The position numbers and the translations under genes were made by a program. A stretch of 64,000 bases of DNA, taken from NCBI RefSeq assembly GCF_029433515.1, contig NZ_JAQTIG010000007.1, positions 52,815 through 116,814 on the forward strand. The letters run 5' to 3'. The first letter of the stretch is position 1. Each line of letters starts with the position of its first letter. Source of the stretch: Lactobacillus sp. ESL0679. GTDB lineage: Bacteria > Bacillota > Bacilli > Lactobacillales > Lactobacillaceae. The notes beneath the pieces are model-generated. The model ran no database searches. It was not told the origin of the DNA and saw only the letters and a list, made by a program, of their open reading frames with translations. Of this stretch, positions 16,359 to 25,330 are shown piece after piece.

Positions 16359-17333
16359 ATGAAAAAAGAACATATTGATCAAATCAATAAAGCAATTGAG
16401 GAAGTTAAGAAGCGGGATATCAAGAGTATTTACTTTGTAGCTTGTGGTGGTTCACAAGCGGTGTTAATGCCAGGTAAATACATGATGGACAGAAATACTG
16501 ACTTGATTAGCCAAGTATATACTGCAAATGAATTTGTTTATGATGCACCAAAATCATTGGGCAAGAATTCAATTGTTATTTCGATATCACACTCTGGTAC
16601 TACCCCAGAAACTGTTAATGCTACTAAATTAGGGAGAGAAAAGGGTGCCATTACTATTAGCTTTTCTCACGCTGATGAATCTCCATTATGGCAAGCAACT
16701 GAATTTCCAATTCACTATGATTGGGGAACAGATGCTGATGCCAGTGATTTAAATAAGCCTGTAGTATATGGCTTGGCATTTAAGTTGTTAGAGCACTTTA
16801 CTGGTGATAAAAAGTGGGCTGTTTGCTTTGACGAATTGAATAAGTTACAAGACTTAACAGTTAAGGTAAAGAAGGATCACGCTAAATCTGCTGAAAAATG
16901 GGGCCAAAGCTATAAGCGCAGTGCAAATATTTACACTATTGGTAGTGGTATTAACTATGGTGAAGTTTACTCAACTGCAATGTGCTGGTTTATGGAAATG
17001 CAATGGATTAATTCAGCAGCAATTAATTCTGGTGAATATTTCCATGGCCCATTTGAAGTTACAGACTATGATGTACCATTTATTTTAGTTAAGAGTATTG
17101 GTAATACTCGTCACCTTGATGAACGAGTAGAAAAATTTGCTAAGCAACATACTAAGTGCTTAGAAGTTCTTGACCAAGCAGATTTGCCATTAGATGACGT
17201 AAAGCCAGAAGCTAAAGAATTTATTGCAGCTATTTTATCTGGTGTTGTTATTAGACAAATGGTTGAGGCAATTGCCTACGAACGCGGTCATTCATTGGAT
17301 GTTCGTAGATATATGTGGCACCTTGATTATTAA
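16359..17333 (+). CDS. SIS-domain fructoselysine/glucoselysine-6-phosphate deglycase-like protein
   Basis: A 324-residue cytoplasmic protein with two SIS domains. VACGGSQAVLMPGKYMM near residue 30 and SISHSGTTPET near 75 lie in the first; IGSGINYGEVYSTAM and NSGEYFHGPFE lie in the second. Length and motifs fit FrlB/GfrF, which split a 6-phosphorylated Amadori product into glucose-6-phosphate and an amino acid. It heads a run with mannose-family PTS IIB, IIC and IID and a GntR gene, as in gfr loci. The substrate is inferred; other SIS isomerases are possible. Confidence 0.72.
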   Translation: MKKEHIDQINKAIEEVKKRDIKSIYFVACGGSQAVLMPGKYMMDRNTDLISQVYTANEFVYDAPKSLGKNSIVISISHSGTTPETVNATKLGREKGAITISFSHADESPLWQATEFPIHYDWGTDADASDLNKPVVYGLAFKLLEHFTGDKKWAVCFDELNKLQDLTVKVKKDHAKSAEKWGQSYKRSANIYTIGSGINYGEVYSTAMCWFMEMQWINSAAINSGEYFHGPFEVTDYDVPFILVKSIGNTRHLDERVEKFAKQHTKCLEVLDQADLPLDDVKPEAKEFIAAILSGVVIRQMVEAIAYERGHSLDVRRYMWHLDY

Positions 17334-17353
17334 TTAAGAGTGGGTAACTAAAT

Positions 17354-17818
17354 ATGATTAAACTTTTTAGAGTAGATCATCGTTTAATTCATGGGCAAGT
17401 TGTTTTTTCATGGGTTAAGCAATATTCTATTAATCGAATTATTGTGGCAGATGACATAGTTCCAAACAATCCAATGGCTAAAATGGCATTATCAATGGCT
17501 AAGCCAACAGATTGCGAATTGGATATTGTGCCAATTAATCAAGTTGCTTCTGTTGTTGAAGCAAATCCAAAAGATCAAATTATGATTTTGGCAAAAGGAC
17601 CAGTTGAAGCATTAGCAGTAACGGAGCAAGTACCAGAAATAACAGAAATTAATTATGGTGGTGTTGCTAAAAAAGACGGTTCAAAGCAATATGGTAAAAC
17701 CATTTTTCTCAATGATGAAGAATTAGAAGCAACCAGAAAAATTATTGCTAAGAACGTTAAGATTGTGGTTCAACAGGTTCCAGCAGTTTCTCCAGAAAAA
17801 GTGGACTTTAATAAGTAG
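17354..17818 (+). CDS. PTS mannose-family subunit IIB, second system
   Basis: A 154-residue IIB protein with the active-site histidine His13 in VDHRLIHGQV. It lies between the deglycase-like gene and IIC, separated by about 20 bases from each, so it belongs to the same operon. It would phosphorylate the sugar imported by the following IIC and IID. No IIA gene follows, unlike the complete set at 2463-5092. Confidence 0.9.
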   Translation: MIKLFRVDHRLIHGQVVFSWVKQYSINRIIVADDIVPNNPMAKMALSMAKPTDCELDIVPINQVASVVEANPKDQIMILAKGPVEALAVTEQVPEITEINYGGVAKKDGSKQYGKTIFLNDEELEATRKIIAKNVKIVVQQVPAVSPEKVDFNK

Positions 17819-17837
17819 TGAGTAAGGAGGATGAGTT

Positions 17838-18584
17838 ATGTTAATAAAAGCAATCCTGCTAGGCTTAGTGTCGATAGTCGGCGTAATTGACTCAAGATTA
17901 ATTGGACGTCAAAACGTCGGGAGACCTTTAATTCTATGTACATTGACCGGTTTAGTGCTAGGTAATTTAAAAGCTGGCATTATTTTAGGTGCTTCGATGG
18001 AATTAATCTCAATGGGATTTGTTGCCATTGGTGCCGCAGCTCCGCCAAATATGCAAATTGGTAGTATCGTGGCTACAGCGTTTGCAATTATTTCTGGTGC
18101 TAGTAAGGAAACGGCTCTAGCTATTGCGTTGCCAGTAGCTGTTGCAGCGGAATTTATTGATATTTTAATGAGAATGATTATTGCGCAATTTGGTCACGTA
18201 GCCGATAAGGCGATTGATGAGGGTAAATTTAAAAAAGCCCAGCATATTCATGTGATTTGGTCATTTTTATTAAACTCAATATTGTATTTTGCCTTGATTT
18301 TCGTTGCCTTTTACTTTGGTGCCAATTCGATCAAGCCAATCGTTAATAGTATTCCTACTGTAATAACTCATGGGTTAACAGTTGCGGGTAACCTATTATC
18401 AGCATTGGGATTTGCTATGTTGCTGAGTACAATGCTCAGTAAAAAGCTATTTCCATATTTCTTATTTGGCTTTTTAGTAGTTGCGTATTCTAATTTGAGT
18501 CTGATTGGCTTAACCTGCTTCTCGGTTTTGTTAGCCTTTATTATGGATAAAGTCAATTATGGTGGAAAGAAGGCGGCGAAATAA
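17838..18584 (+). CDS. PTS mannose-family membrane subunit IIC, second system
   Basis: A 248-residue polytopic membrane protein of the sorbose-type IIC family, with GRPLILCTLTGLVLGNLKAG near residue 30 and GASMELISMG after it. It is shorter than the IIC at 2963 because it lacks that protein's polar C-terminal tail. AAGGAGG precedes the ATG, and the IID gene starts two bases after its stop. Confidence 0.9.
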   Translation: MLIKAILLGLVSIVGVIDSRLIGRQNVGRPLILCTLTGLVLGNLKAGIILGASMELISMGFVAIGAAAPPNMQIGSIVATAFAIISGASKETALAIALPVAVAAEFIDILMRMIIAQFGHVADKAIDEGKFKKAQHIHVIWSFLLNSILYFALIFVAFYFGANSIKPIVNSIPTVITHGLTVAGNLLSALGFAMLLSTMLSKKLFPYFLFGFLVVAYSNLSLIGLTCFSVLLAFIMDKVNYGGKKAAK

Positions 18585-18586
18585 AA

Positions 18587-19411
18587 ATGGAAGAATCTGA
18601 AAAGAAAAGCATCATTACAAAGAAAGACTTACGTAAGGTTTTCTTTAGATCAATGACCATTATGTGTTCGTGGAACTATGAGCGGCAAATGCATATGGGC
18701 TTTATGTACGGAATGGCTCCAATTTTAGACAAATTATATGCTGATGATTTGGAAGAAAAGAAAAAGGCCTATAAACGTCATATGCAATTTTATAACTGTA
18801 CGCCGCAGTTGACTTCCTTTATCATGGGGATTGCTGCTTCGATGGAAGAACAAAATGCTCAAAATAAGGGTGAATATGATCCTGAGTCAATCTCAATGAT
18901 TAAGACTAGTTTAATGGGACCTTTTGCTGGTATTGGTGATTCGTTTTTCCAAGGTACAGTTAGAATAATTACTTTTGGTATTGGGCTTTCATTTGCCAAG
19001 CAAGGCAGTATTTTAGGTCCATTGCTAGCAGTTGGGCTATTTATGATACCTTCATTGCTGACTTCATATTACGGTACATTTTTAGGTTATAATTCTGGGA
19101 ACAAGTACTTAACTAAGATGTATCAAGAAGGTTTAATGGACCGCATAATGGAATTTGCTTCTATTATTGGTTTATCAATAGTCGGTGGCATGGTTGCTAG
19201 CATGGTAGATATTACGACGCCGATTAAATTTGCTGCAGGTGGTGCTAAACTAACTTTGCAGTCAATTTTAAATCAAATGTTTCCTAAAATGTTACCCTTG
19301 CTGTTTACTTTAGCAATCTATTATTTGATTAAGAAAAAGATTAATACAAATGCCCTCTTAATTGGTATTATCATTTTTGGTATAATAATAGGTGCTTTGG
19401 GAATTTTGTAA
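18587..19411 (+). CDS. PTS mannose-family membrane subunit IID, second system
   Basis: A 274-residue IID protein with the N-terminal motif MTIMCSWNYERQMHMG, LMGPFAGIGDSFFQGTV near the middle, and C-terminal membrane helices. It completes the membrane channel with IIC. A terminator follows and no IIA gene is present, so the system must borrow an EIIA, for example the one at 4691 or one elsewhere in the genome. Confidence 0.9.
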   Translation: MEESEKKSIITKKDLRKVFFRSMTIMCSWNYERQMHMGFMYGMAPILDKLYADDLEEKKKAYKRHMQFYNCTPQLTSFIMGIAASMEEQNAQNKGEYDPESISMIKTSLMGPFAGIGDSFFQGTVRIITFGIGLSFAKQGSILGPLLAVGLFMIPSLLTSYYGTFLGYNSGNKYLTKMYQEGLMDRIMEFASIIGLSIVGGMVASMVDITTPIKFAAGGAKLTLQSILNQMFPKMLPLLFTLAIYYLIKKKINTNALLIGIIIFGIIIGALGIL

Positions 19412-19416
19412 AATAA

Positions 19417-19457
19417 AAGTCCATTTTCAGCTTAATGTCTGATAAATGGACTTTTTT
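19417..19457 (+). terminator. Terminator after the second PTS
   Basis: AAAGTCCATTT pairs with AAATGGACTTT and is followed by more T residues. It separates the PTS genes from the GntR gene. Confidence 0.8.
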
Positions 19458-19481
19458 ATTGCTTTATAGTAGGATACACGT

Positions 19482-20204
19482 ATGAAAAAGCTAAAAGATG
19501 ATAAACTATTATATTTACAAATTGCTTCTTTGATTAAAAGCAACATTTATTCTAATAAGTATTATCCCACACAAAAATTACCAACTGAAAGCGAACTTTG
19601 TGTTTTGTATTCAGTTAGTAAAATAACAGTTCGTAAAGCAATAAAAATTTTAGAAGCTCAGGATTTAGTTAAAAAAATTCGTGGTAAAGGTACTTTTGTA
19701 AAAGTTAAAAAAGAAAGTTTACAAATTGGGAAAAATTCAGTTGGTTTTACTGACTTTTTTTCAACTAAAGGACAACAATTAGAGAGCCAATTTTTGCAAA
19801 CGCAATTTATTAATGAAGTTAATGAATTGCCAGAAGAAATTCAAGCTAAATTTTCGGTTCCAGTTGTTTACATTAAACGTCTTTTTATTAGGGAAGGAGT
19901 ACCGATAGGACTAGATAATCTCTATGTTTCTGGTGAGGAATTTCCTAAATTTATTGAAAAGATGCTAACATCAAAAGGCTTGTATAATACTTTGCTAGAA
20001 TATTATGGTGTCAAGATTACTAAATCAGAATTGAAAATTGATGGCATAACGGCAGATGCAGAGTATGCGGATGAATTAAAGTGTGCACTTGGTGATCCTT
20101 TGTTTGTTGTTAAAAAGGATGGCTATACTGCAGATCATCAATTAATTCACTCTTCTAAGTCAGTTGTTAGGTGTGATCGCATAGAATACAAGTTTACTAT
20201 TTAA
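19482..20204 (+). CDS. GntR/HutC-family regulator of the Amadori-type PTS cluster
   Basis: A 240-residue protein: winged helix at about residues 5-75 (PTESELCVLYSVSKITVRKA, then GKGTFVKV) and a UTRA effector domain after it. It lies directly after the PTS genes but behind a terminator, so it is probably expressed from its own weak promoter and by readthrough. The upstream palindrome at 16,322 is a plausible binding site. The ligand is probably the imported phosphorylated compound. Confidence 0.85.
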   Translation: MKKLKDDKLLYLQIASLIKSNIYSNKYYPTQKLPTESELCVLYSVSKITVRKAIKILEAQDLVKKIRGKGTFVKVKKESLQIGKNSVGFTDFFSTKGQQLESQFLQTQFINEVNELPEEIQAKFSVPVVYIKRLFIREGVPIGLDNLYVSGEEFPKFIEKMLTSKGLYNTLLEYYGVKITKSELKIDGITADAEYADELKCALGDPLFVVKKDGYTADHQLIHSSKSVVRCDRIEYKFTI

Positions 20205-20226
20205 AATCGTAAATAATAGATATTAG

Positions 20227-20255
20227 GGAAGACAGTTTATGATGTCTTCCTTTTA
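20227..20255 (+). terminator. Terminator after the second GntR gene
   Basis: GGAAGACA (20227-20234) pairs with TGTCTTCC (20243-20250), then T-rich sequence. Confidence 0.75.
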
Positions 20256-20262
20256 TTTTGGA

Positions 20263-20311
20263 TAAAAATATCCTGTTAACCAGATACTATAAGGTATCTG
20301 GCAACAGGATA
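20263..20311 (-). terminator. Strong terminator of the MFS transporter gene
   Basis: TATCCTGTT-N2-CCAGATAC and GGTATCTGG-N-AACAGGATA form a long hairpin. On the minus strand it is followed by a T tract, so it serves the gene ending at 20337. Confidence 0.8.
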
Positions 20312-20336
20312 TAATAGATAGTTTTTAAAATTAATA

Positions 20337-21509
20337 TTAACTATTCAGTGGCTTTTTATTAGTAATAATGATTCCTGAGATTAGCAGTAGCACACCTAAA
20401 ATCGTATAAGCAATAAAAATTGGCGTCCAGGAATGAAGCAAGCCTTGCAAGTAGCCTGATAAGGCAGGACCAACTGCTGCTAAGAGATAGCCAAATGATT
20501 GGGCTGTCCCTGACAGTTGAGCTGTTTGCCTAAAGTTAGCCGACTTCTTTTGAAAGAAAACAACGCAGAGACTGAAGGCTGAACCGGCGCCAATCCCTAG
20601 AATAATTGCTAGAATCACATTAGCAGTGAAGTTTCCGGGGAATAGCAGTAATAGTCCAGCACCTATGGCAAAGCCACCACCGACAATGCTGGAAGCTAAA
20701 GCCATACCGATCTTTTTTCGAGCAATAATTGGTGTCAATAAGGACATTGGCATCCCGCATAACTGAAAAATTGTTGCCAATAGCCCAGCCGTTGTCACGC
20801 TAAAGCCTGTGCTGGTCCAAAAGCTTGGCAGCCAGGTTAACATTGAATAGTAGAGCAGTGACTGGGTACCAAAGAAGAAGGTAATTAACCATGTTAGTTG
20901 ATAGTGATTAATTGAAGTAACCTTGTTTTGCGTGGTTGCCTTAACATGGTGTGGTTTAGGAACGATCCGGACAACAACTGCCCATAATAAGAATCCACCG
21001 AGGCCAATTAAACTAAATAATGCCAGTGTCATTGGCAAATTGATTTTTTTAACTAGCGGAGCTGCAAGTCCGGTCCCAAGAGAAGCTACTAATCCCATGG
21101 TAAAAGTGTAAAGACTGGTGAAAACCGTCGCCTTAGTTGGAAAATATTCCTGAATAACGGCGGGAAGCAGTACGTTACCACCGGAAATCCCGACACCAAT
21201 TAATACTGTTCCTAATAATAGGAAGTAGCTGTTAGGAATAACGCGTAAGTAGCCGCCGATTGCTAGGATTAAAAGTGTAAAAAATAGCACTCTGGCATTA
21301 CCTTGCTTAATCCCAAGGTGAGCAATGACTGGCGATAATAAAGCAAACATGACTAGTGGAATAGTTGTCAGCCAGCCGCTCATACTTGGCGCCAAGCCAA
21401 TTTCGCTTTGCAGCCAGGGTAAAATTGGCGGAATCATTGTAATTGGCAGCCGTAAATTAGCGGCAATTAGTAAGATACCTGCACCAATTAAAAAATTTTT
21501 CTTTTTCAC
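20337..21509 (-). CDS. MFS transporter, CynX/NimT type
   Basis: An integral membrane protein with about twelve hydrophobic segments and the CynX/NimT-like N-terminal pattern (AANLRLPITMIPPILPWLQ). That family includes exporters and importers of small anions or nitroimidazole-type compounds. I favour the GTG start at 21509 (VKKKNFL), giving 390 residues. A longer frame runs to ATG at 21587 but adds a polar stretch unlike the family. The substrate cannot be told from sequence. It is a single-gene unit. Confidence 0.8.
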   Translation of the reverse strand: MKKKNFLIGAGILLIAANLRLPITMIPPILPWLQSEIGLAPSMSGWLTTIPLVMFALLSPVIAHLGIKQGNARVLFFTLLILAIGGYLRVIPNSYFLLLGTVLIGVGISGGNVLLPAVIQEYFPTKATVFTSLYTFTMGLVASLGTGLAAPLVKKINLPMTLALFSLIGLGGFLLWAVVVRIVPKPHHVKATTQNKVTSINHYQLTWLITFFFGTQSLLYYSMLTWLPSFWTSTGFSVTTAGLLATIFQLCGMPMSLLTPIIARKKIGMALASSIVGGGFAIGAGLLLLFPGNFTANVILAIILGIGAGSAFSLCVVFFQKKSANFRQTAQLSGTAQSFGYLLAAVGPALSGYLQGLLHSWTPIFIAYTILGVLLLISGIIITNKKPLNS

Positions 21510-21706
21510 ATTAACACGTTCTTTCAATTTGTTTTGCTTATCAAAGCACCAGTTAATAACTTTAATGGAAAAATAATATTTTGGCAAATAGACTGTTTTA
21601 ATAAGAGAAGCAGAATTAAATTAATTGGCATTAACTAGCAATAAGTTTTAAAATGACAGTTAAAGCCACAAAGAGATATAGAACTATCGACTCTCGAGGA
21701 AATTAA

Positions 21707-22762
21707 ATGAAGAAAAATAAATTTGCGCTTGCTTTAATTAGTGTTACTTTGTTGTCGATTGGTATGGCAGATGTGCAAAACACTTCTCAATCCGTCATAG
21801 CGGCAACTCAAGGCTATGTCAAGGTTAAGACAAAGAAAAAGGTTCGGCTTTATTGGGCTTCTGGGAAACATTCTAATTATTATGCTTTACCGAATCGCAA
21901 ATATTCGTATAGTAGTAAAAGTCGAATTGGTAAGCGGCATGTATCTGCCTATAAAATTGGTAATAATGCGCACTGGATTTTAGCTAAAGATGTGAAGACA
22001 GTTAAAAAGGCAAAAGCTGTTACCTATGCTAAAGCTCAAATGGTTTTGCCGCGAGGGTACACTCGGGCAGAATTACTCAAGGCATATGAGGGACACCCTA
22101 GTAAGGCGTTTGTCGCTGCTTCCATGCAAGGGATGAAGACCAATACTTTTAGTCGTAATCATCTTGCCGAGAGTAAGGCAGATAATCAGACGCAGGTTGA
22201 CTTAGATAATATCACGCTAGAGCAATTGACGACTTTATCGGATTTTTCTCTTAGATTAATTAATGAAGCTCGCAATAACTTGGGTCTGAAGGCTTGGGTG
22301 GATAGTGCTGGTGCGCAAAAATTGGCGCAAACAATTGCGACAGAGTACGAACAAAATGGTAAAACGATCAAGGATGGTCATTATGTGCCAGGCATTGTTC
22401 GGGCCTGCCAAGCTAACGGTTTAAATTTGAACGATAATTATGTTGAAGATATGGCTGGCTTTTATAATCAGAAGCAAACATTGTCGATGACTGAGCTGAA
22501 GAAAAGTATTTATTTTGGCATTAAGCAAATGATGTTTGGCTATGTTGGCAGCGGTGAAAGTGATCGCGGTAAACGTAGTTACTATCAAGAATGGGAACAT
22601 GCTGGAGATCTGTTTAACACGCAAGGTTCTTTGCACGATGGTGATTATAATTATTTCGGCTTTAGCGTATCGCGAACTGATGACATTTGTTCACTACATT
22701 TTATTAGTGTACCGACCTATGTTGTAAAAGATCAGAAGTATAATTTGAGCTTCAAGCCATAA
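21707..22762 (+). CDS. Secreted SLAP- and CAP-domain surface protein
   Basis: A 351-residue exported protein with a signal peptide (about 1-32, ending VIAAT). An SLAP-like wall-binding segment follows at about 33-105 (VKTKKKVRLYWASG, then HWILAKDVK). The C-terminal CAP/SCP domain resembles the SEC10/PgrA type (LINEARNNLGLKAWVDS, then HAGDLFN). SLAP domains bind the wall non-covalently, and CAP proteins have adhesion or defence roles. AGGA precedes the ATG. It is a single gene. Confidence 0.78.
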   Translation: MKKNKFALALISVTLLSIGMADVQNTSQSVIAATQGYVKVKTKKKVRLYWASGKHSNYYALPNRKYSYSSKSRIGKRHVSAYKIGNNAHWILAKDVKTVKKAKAVTYAKAQMVLPRGYTRAELLKAYEGHPSKAFVAASMQGMKTNTFSRNHLAESKADNQTQVDLDNITLEQLTTLSDFSLRLINEARNNLGLKAWVDSAGAQKLAQTIATEYEQNGKTIKDGHYVPGIVRACQANGLNLNDNYVEDMAGFYNQKQTLSMTELKKSIYFGIKQMMFGYVGSGESDRGKRSYYQEWEHAGDLFNTQGSLHDGDYNYFGFSVSRTDDICSLHFISVPTYVVKDQKYNLSFKP

Positions 22763-22779
22763 TTTTAAAAATTTAAAAA

Positions 22780-22814
22780 GGCAGTTTACACTTGATGTAA
22801 ACTGTCTTTTTTTT
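22780..22814 (+). terminator. Bidirectional terminator between convergent genes
   Basis: GCAGTTTACA (22781-22790) pairs with TGTAAACTGT (22796-22805), followed by a long T run. Confidence 0.85.
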
Positions 22815-22825
22815 GCTTGATAATT

Positions 22826-23635
22826 CTAAAAAACGAATTTGGTAAAAGCTTGGCTAATACCGTTATCATTATTTGAGCTAGTTATATAATCAGCTTGCTC
22901 CTTAGCCTGCTGGCTACCGTTACCCATGCACACACCTGTACCAGCAAAATTAAACATCGGAATATCGTTACGCTCATCGCCAAGTGCCATGACCTCGCTA
23001 GCATCAATATTTAACGTAGCACAAAGCTCTTTTAGACCATTACCCTTGTTGACCTTGGGATTGAGCAGCTCGATGAAGTGAGGGTCGGAGCGAATAACAT
23101 AGAGCTCTTTGCCAAATTCAGCTGAAATGCTGTCTTGATAACGATCAAGTAATTCAGACTCGCCGACAAAGCAACCTTTAGCAACCGAAAAGTTGTTGGG
23201 TAATTCGTCTGGTGTACGCACATATAGAGGAGCGGTATTTTCGTAAGCCTGAAGATAGACAACGTAATCAATATTATGATTAGCGGTGATAATGTGTGAA
23301 TCTTCGTCCACAACGTTAAAAGGTAACTTGTGTGCTAATGCAAATGCCGTCATTTTGCGATAAAGTTCATTGCCAACCAAATCTTTAGTGATAATTTTAT
23401 CGTCAGCATCGCGTGTAATTGCGCCATTTAGGGTAACGGCGTATTGCTTTGGACCAGTAATGCCTAGTTCTGTCATATATGGCTTAAGACCTGCAATTGG
23501 CCTGCCAGAACAAAGTACAATTTTGACGCCTTGGTTAAGTGCCTTAGTAATTGCTGCTTTAGTGCTGGCTAAAATCTGCCCAGCTGAATTTAATAAAGTG
23601 CCGTCAGTGTCGATTGCGACTAGTTTAATTGCCAT
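22826..23635 (-). CDS. Cof-type HAD-superfamily sugar phosphatase
   Basis: A 269-residue type IIB HAD phosphatase of the Cof/YidA group. The nucleophile Asp9 and acid/base Asp11 are in IDTDGTLL. CSGRP near residue 42 is motif II, and MALGDERNDIPMF near 215 is motif III/IV. These enzymes dephosphorylate sugar phosphates or flavin precursors in the cytoplasm. It is divergent from a GNAT gene, with a short shared promoter region. Confidence 0.9.
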   Translation of the reverse strand: MAIKLVAIDTDGTLLNSAGQILASTKAAITKALNQGVKIVLCSGRPIAGLKPYMTELGITGPKQYAVTLNGAITRDADDKIITKDLVGNELYRKMTAFALAHKLPFNVVDEDSHIITANHNIDYVVYLQAYENTAPLYVRTPDELPNNFSVAKGCFVGESELLDRYQDSISAEFGKELYVIRSDPHFIELLNPKVNKGNGLKELCATLNIDASEVMALGDERNDIPMFNFAGTGVCMGNGSQQAKEQADYITSSNNDNGISQAFTKFVF

Positions 23636-23714
23636 GTTATTTTCCTCCTAGCTGTTGCTATCATTACTATCATTATACTAAAATTAAACTATTAATAATA
23701 GTGGAGGAAAAAGA

Positions 23715-24230
23715 ATGTCAGTTTATATTCGCTTGGCGCAAAACGCTGATATGCCGGCAATTATGATGATTATTAACCAAGCAAAAGAGTTGTTAAAACG
23801 CGATGGTAGCCCTCAATGGCAGGATGGACATCCTAATAGGCAAATGTTTCAGGATGATATTATCAAGAAGCGCGCGTACGTGTTAATTGTTGACCAAGAA
23901 GTAGCGGGAGTTGCGGTTTTACAAACTACTCCTGATCATAATTATGATGAAATTACGGGTGCATGGCAAAATACGACGACGGAATATGCAACAATTCACC
24001 GAATTGCAATTTCTGATCAATATCGCGGCCAACATTTGGGAATGATTTTTATTTCCAATTTATTGTCGCGGGGAGTATTCTTGGGCTTTCATAACTTTCG
24101 CATTGACACGCATGCTTTGAATAAGCGTATGCAGGGGCTAATCAAGAAGTCAGGTTATCAATATCGCGGTGTAATTCAAGTTGACCCAACGCCAGATGGG
24201 GCTAGATATGCGTATGAATTAAACTTATAA
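23715..24230 (+). CDS. GNAT-family N-acetyltransferase
   Basis: A 171-residue protein with the GNAT fold. IHRIAISDQYRGQHLGMIFI carries the acetyl-CoA pyrophosphate-binding motif (R/Q-x-x-G-x-G/A variant). RIDTHALNKRMQGLIKKSGY is the typical C-terminal part. GGAGG precedes the ATG. The substrate is unknown. Confidence 0.88.
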   Translation: MSVYIRLAQNADMPAIMMIINQAKELLKRDGSPQWQDGHPNRQMFQDDIIKKRAYVLIVDQEVAGVAVLQTTPDHNYDEITGAWQNTTTEYATIHRIAISDQYRGQHLGMIFISNLLSRGVFLGFHNFRIDTHALNKRMQGLIKKSGYQYRGVIQVDPTPDGARYAYELNL

Positions 24231-24250
24231 CAAGAAAATAAAAATTTTAC

Positions 24251-24279
24251 TTGACTTGAGCGTTACATTTCTCTATACT
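24251..24279 (+). promoter_or_regulatory. Promoter of tRNA-Gln
   Basis: TTGACT (24251-24256) and TATACT (24274-24279) are 17 bases apart, about 37 bases before the tRNA. Confidence 0.75.
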
Positions 24280-24315
24280 TATCAATGTTGAGTGACAAGT
24301 AAAAGCTCAAATGTT

Positions 24316-24387
24316 TGGGTTATAGCCAAGCGGTAAGGCACTAGTTTTTGGTACTAGTATGCGCTGGTTCGAATCCAGCTAACCCAA
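24316..24387 (+). tRNA. tRNA-Gln(TTG)
   Basis: Acceptor arms TGGGTTA and TAACCCA pair exactly, with A as discriminator. The T arm contains GGTTCGAATCC. The anticodon loop TTTTGGT in a CTAGT/ACTAG stem gives anticodon TTG. An identical copy lies at 30417. Confidence 0.96.
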
Positions 24388-24397
24388 TAGATGTAAT

Positions 24398-24446
24398 TAG
24401 TCTTAATGTCAACTAGCTTCAAGCGTTGGTGTTAAGGCTTTTTTGT
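24398..24446 (+). terminator. Terminator after tRNA-Gln
   Basis: GTCTTAATGTCAAC pairs with GTTGGTGTTAAGGC with several G-U pairs, then TTTTTT. Confidence 0.75.
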
Positions 24447-24573
24447 TAAATGAAATTAAGTAAAATTATGCCGAATTACGTTGTTAGGTTACAACATTTT
24501 TGCAATGGTGGGCTAATCAAAATATTCTAAAATTGGTCTAAACGTAAAAAAGTGACCCGAAAAATGCTATAAT

Positions 24574-24646
24574 AATTGTGTTCAGTAATTTAAATCTATT
24601 AGCTTAGATACCTCAAGAAAGCCTTAATAGCGGGCTTTCTTTTTGT
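24574..24646 (+). ncRNA. Candidate small RNA of about 65 bases
   Basis: An extended -10 element, TGCTATAAT (24565-24573), is followed about 40 bases later by a terminator: AAGAAAGCC (24615-24623) pairs with GGGCTTTCTT, then TTTT. A small stem ATCTA/TAGAT lies between. No frame with a ribosome-binding site is present. The -35 region is poor, so the call is tentative. Confidence 0.4.
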
Positions 24647-24650
24647 TTGT

Positions 24651-24867
24651 CATTAATTTAGTTTAAACAGTTTTTAGTAAAAAAGTGCGGTGCAAAATTT
24701 TGTAAATCGGTGCAAAGTTTTTGGTACTGATTGTGTAATAGATTGAGATAATCAGATTTAATTAATGTGTAGATGCAAAATTCGGTGCATCCCTTTAGGG
24801 TGTTAAATTGTTTACAGGGGGTCTGTGATTTACCAACTCCTTTAAGTTAAATCACTATAAGCCAACT
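24651..24867. other. Non-coding stretch before the three-unit repeat
   Basis: No gene is visible. CGGTGCA occurs three times (near 24690, 24708 and 24783), twice within CGGTGCAAAAT/CGGTGCAAAGT. GTGATTT and AAATCAC form an inverted repeat near 24825-24855. I cannot assign a function. Confidence 0.4.
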
Positions 24868-24916
24868 TGATACCGAAATGGTATCGAGTTATTCAATCAT
24901 GTTTTACGACGGTATT

Positions 24917-25011
24917 AAAAAATCCTCTGCGTAAACAGAGGATCATTTTAATGACTGCCTAAAGTAACCAGCTTTAGGACTTTTTGAGGTTCAGCCTCAT
25001 TGATATCATTC
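24917..25011 (-). ncRNA. Antitoxin-like small RNA, unit 1
   Basis: Minus-strand promoter: -35 TTGACA (25045-25040) and -10 TAGAAT (25023-25018). The RNA would start near 25011 and end at the hairpin ATCCTCTG/CAGAGGAT (24922-24943) with a U tract. Its 5' portion is antisense to plus-strand sequence at 24986-25011. That sequence resembles the ribosome-binding site and start of the unit 2 peptide (25534-25559) better than its own unit's, including the shared run TATCATTCA. Confidence 0.7.
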
Positions 25012-25131
25012 AATATCATTCTACAATATTTTAGGTCATTGTCAACGTATAAAATTCTGGTAAAATGACTAATGGAATTATCTGAGATTTAATCACTCTC
25101 AACTATGATAATTCTAGGAGGTGGAACTCCG

Positions 25132-25227
25132 ATGATAAGTTTTATTATTGGCGTGGTATCTGGGATACTAGCCAATGTTATTGCTGATATGATTGTCGAT
25201 TATATTAGACGTCATCATAAACAATAA
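25132..25227 (+). CDS. Small hydrophobic peptide (type I toxin-like), unit 1
   Basis: A 31-residue peptide beginning MISFIIGVVSGILANVIAD, one transmembrane segment, then a charged tail with Arg, His and Lys. AGGAGGTGG lies seven bases before the ATG. It has promoter TTGTCA/TAAAAT (25039-25066), a leader hairpin and a terminator near 25236-25270. Size, layout and a linked small RNA fit a membrane-acting type I toxin. It lacks the proline typical of the Fst family, so the family is unassigned. The best antisense match is the RNA of unit 2. Confidence 0.75.
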   Translation: MISFIIGVVSGILANVIADMIVDYIRRHHKQ

Positions 25228-25330
25228 TTTCAAAAGGGGAGCGTGTGGGCAATACCACTACTCTCTTTTTATTATAGCAGCTGAGGTACTGAAATGGTAC
25301 TAGAGAGATCCTAACTACCTGATAGCAATA

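Noticed and set aside
24685..24795. Three CGGTGCA copies considered as iterons of a replication origin
   Set aside because: Spacing is irregular, only two copies are extended, and there is no replication-initiator gene nearby.
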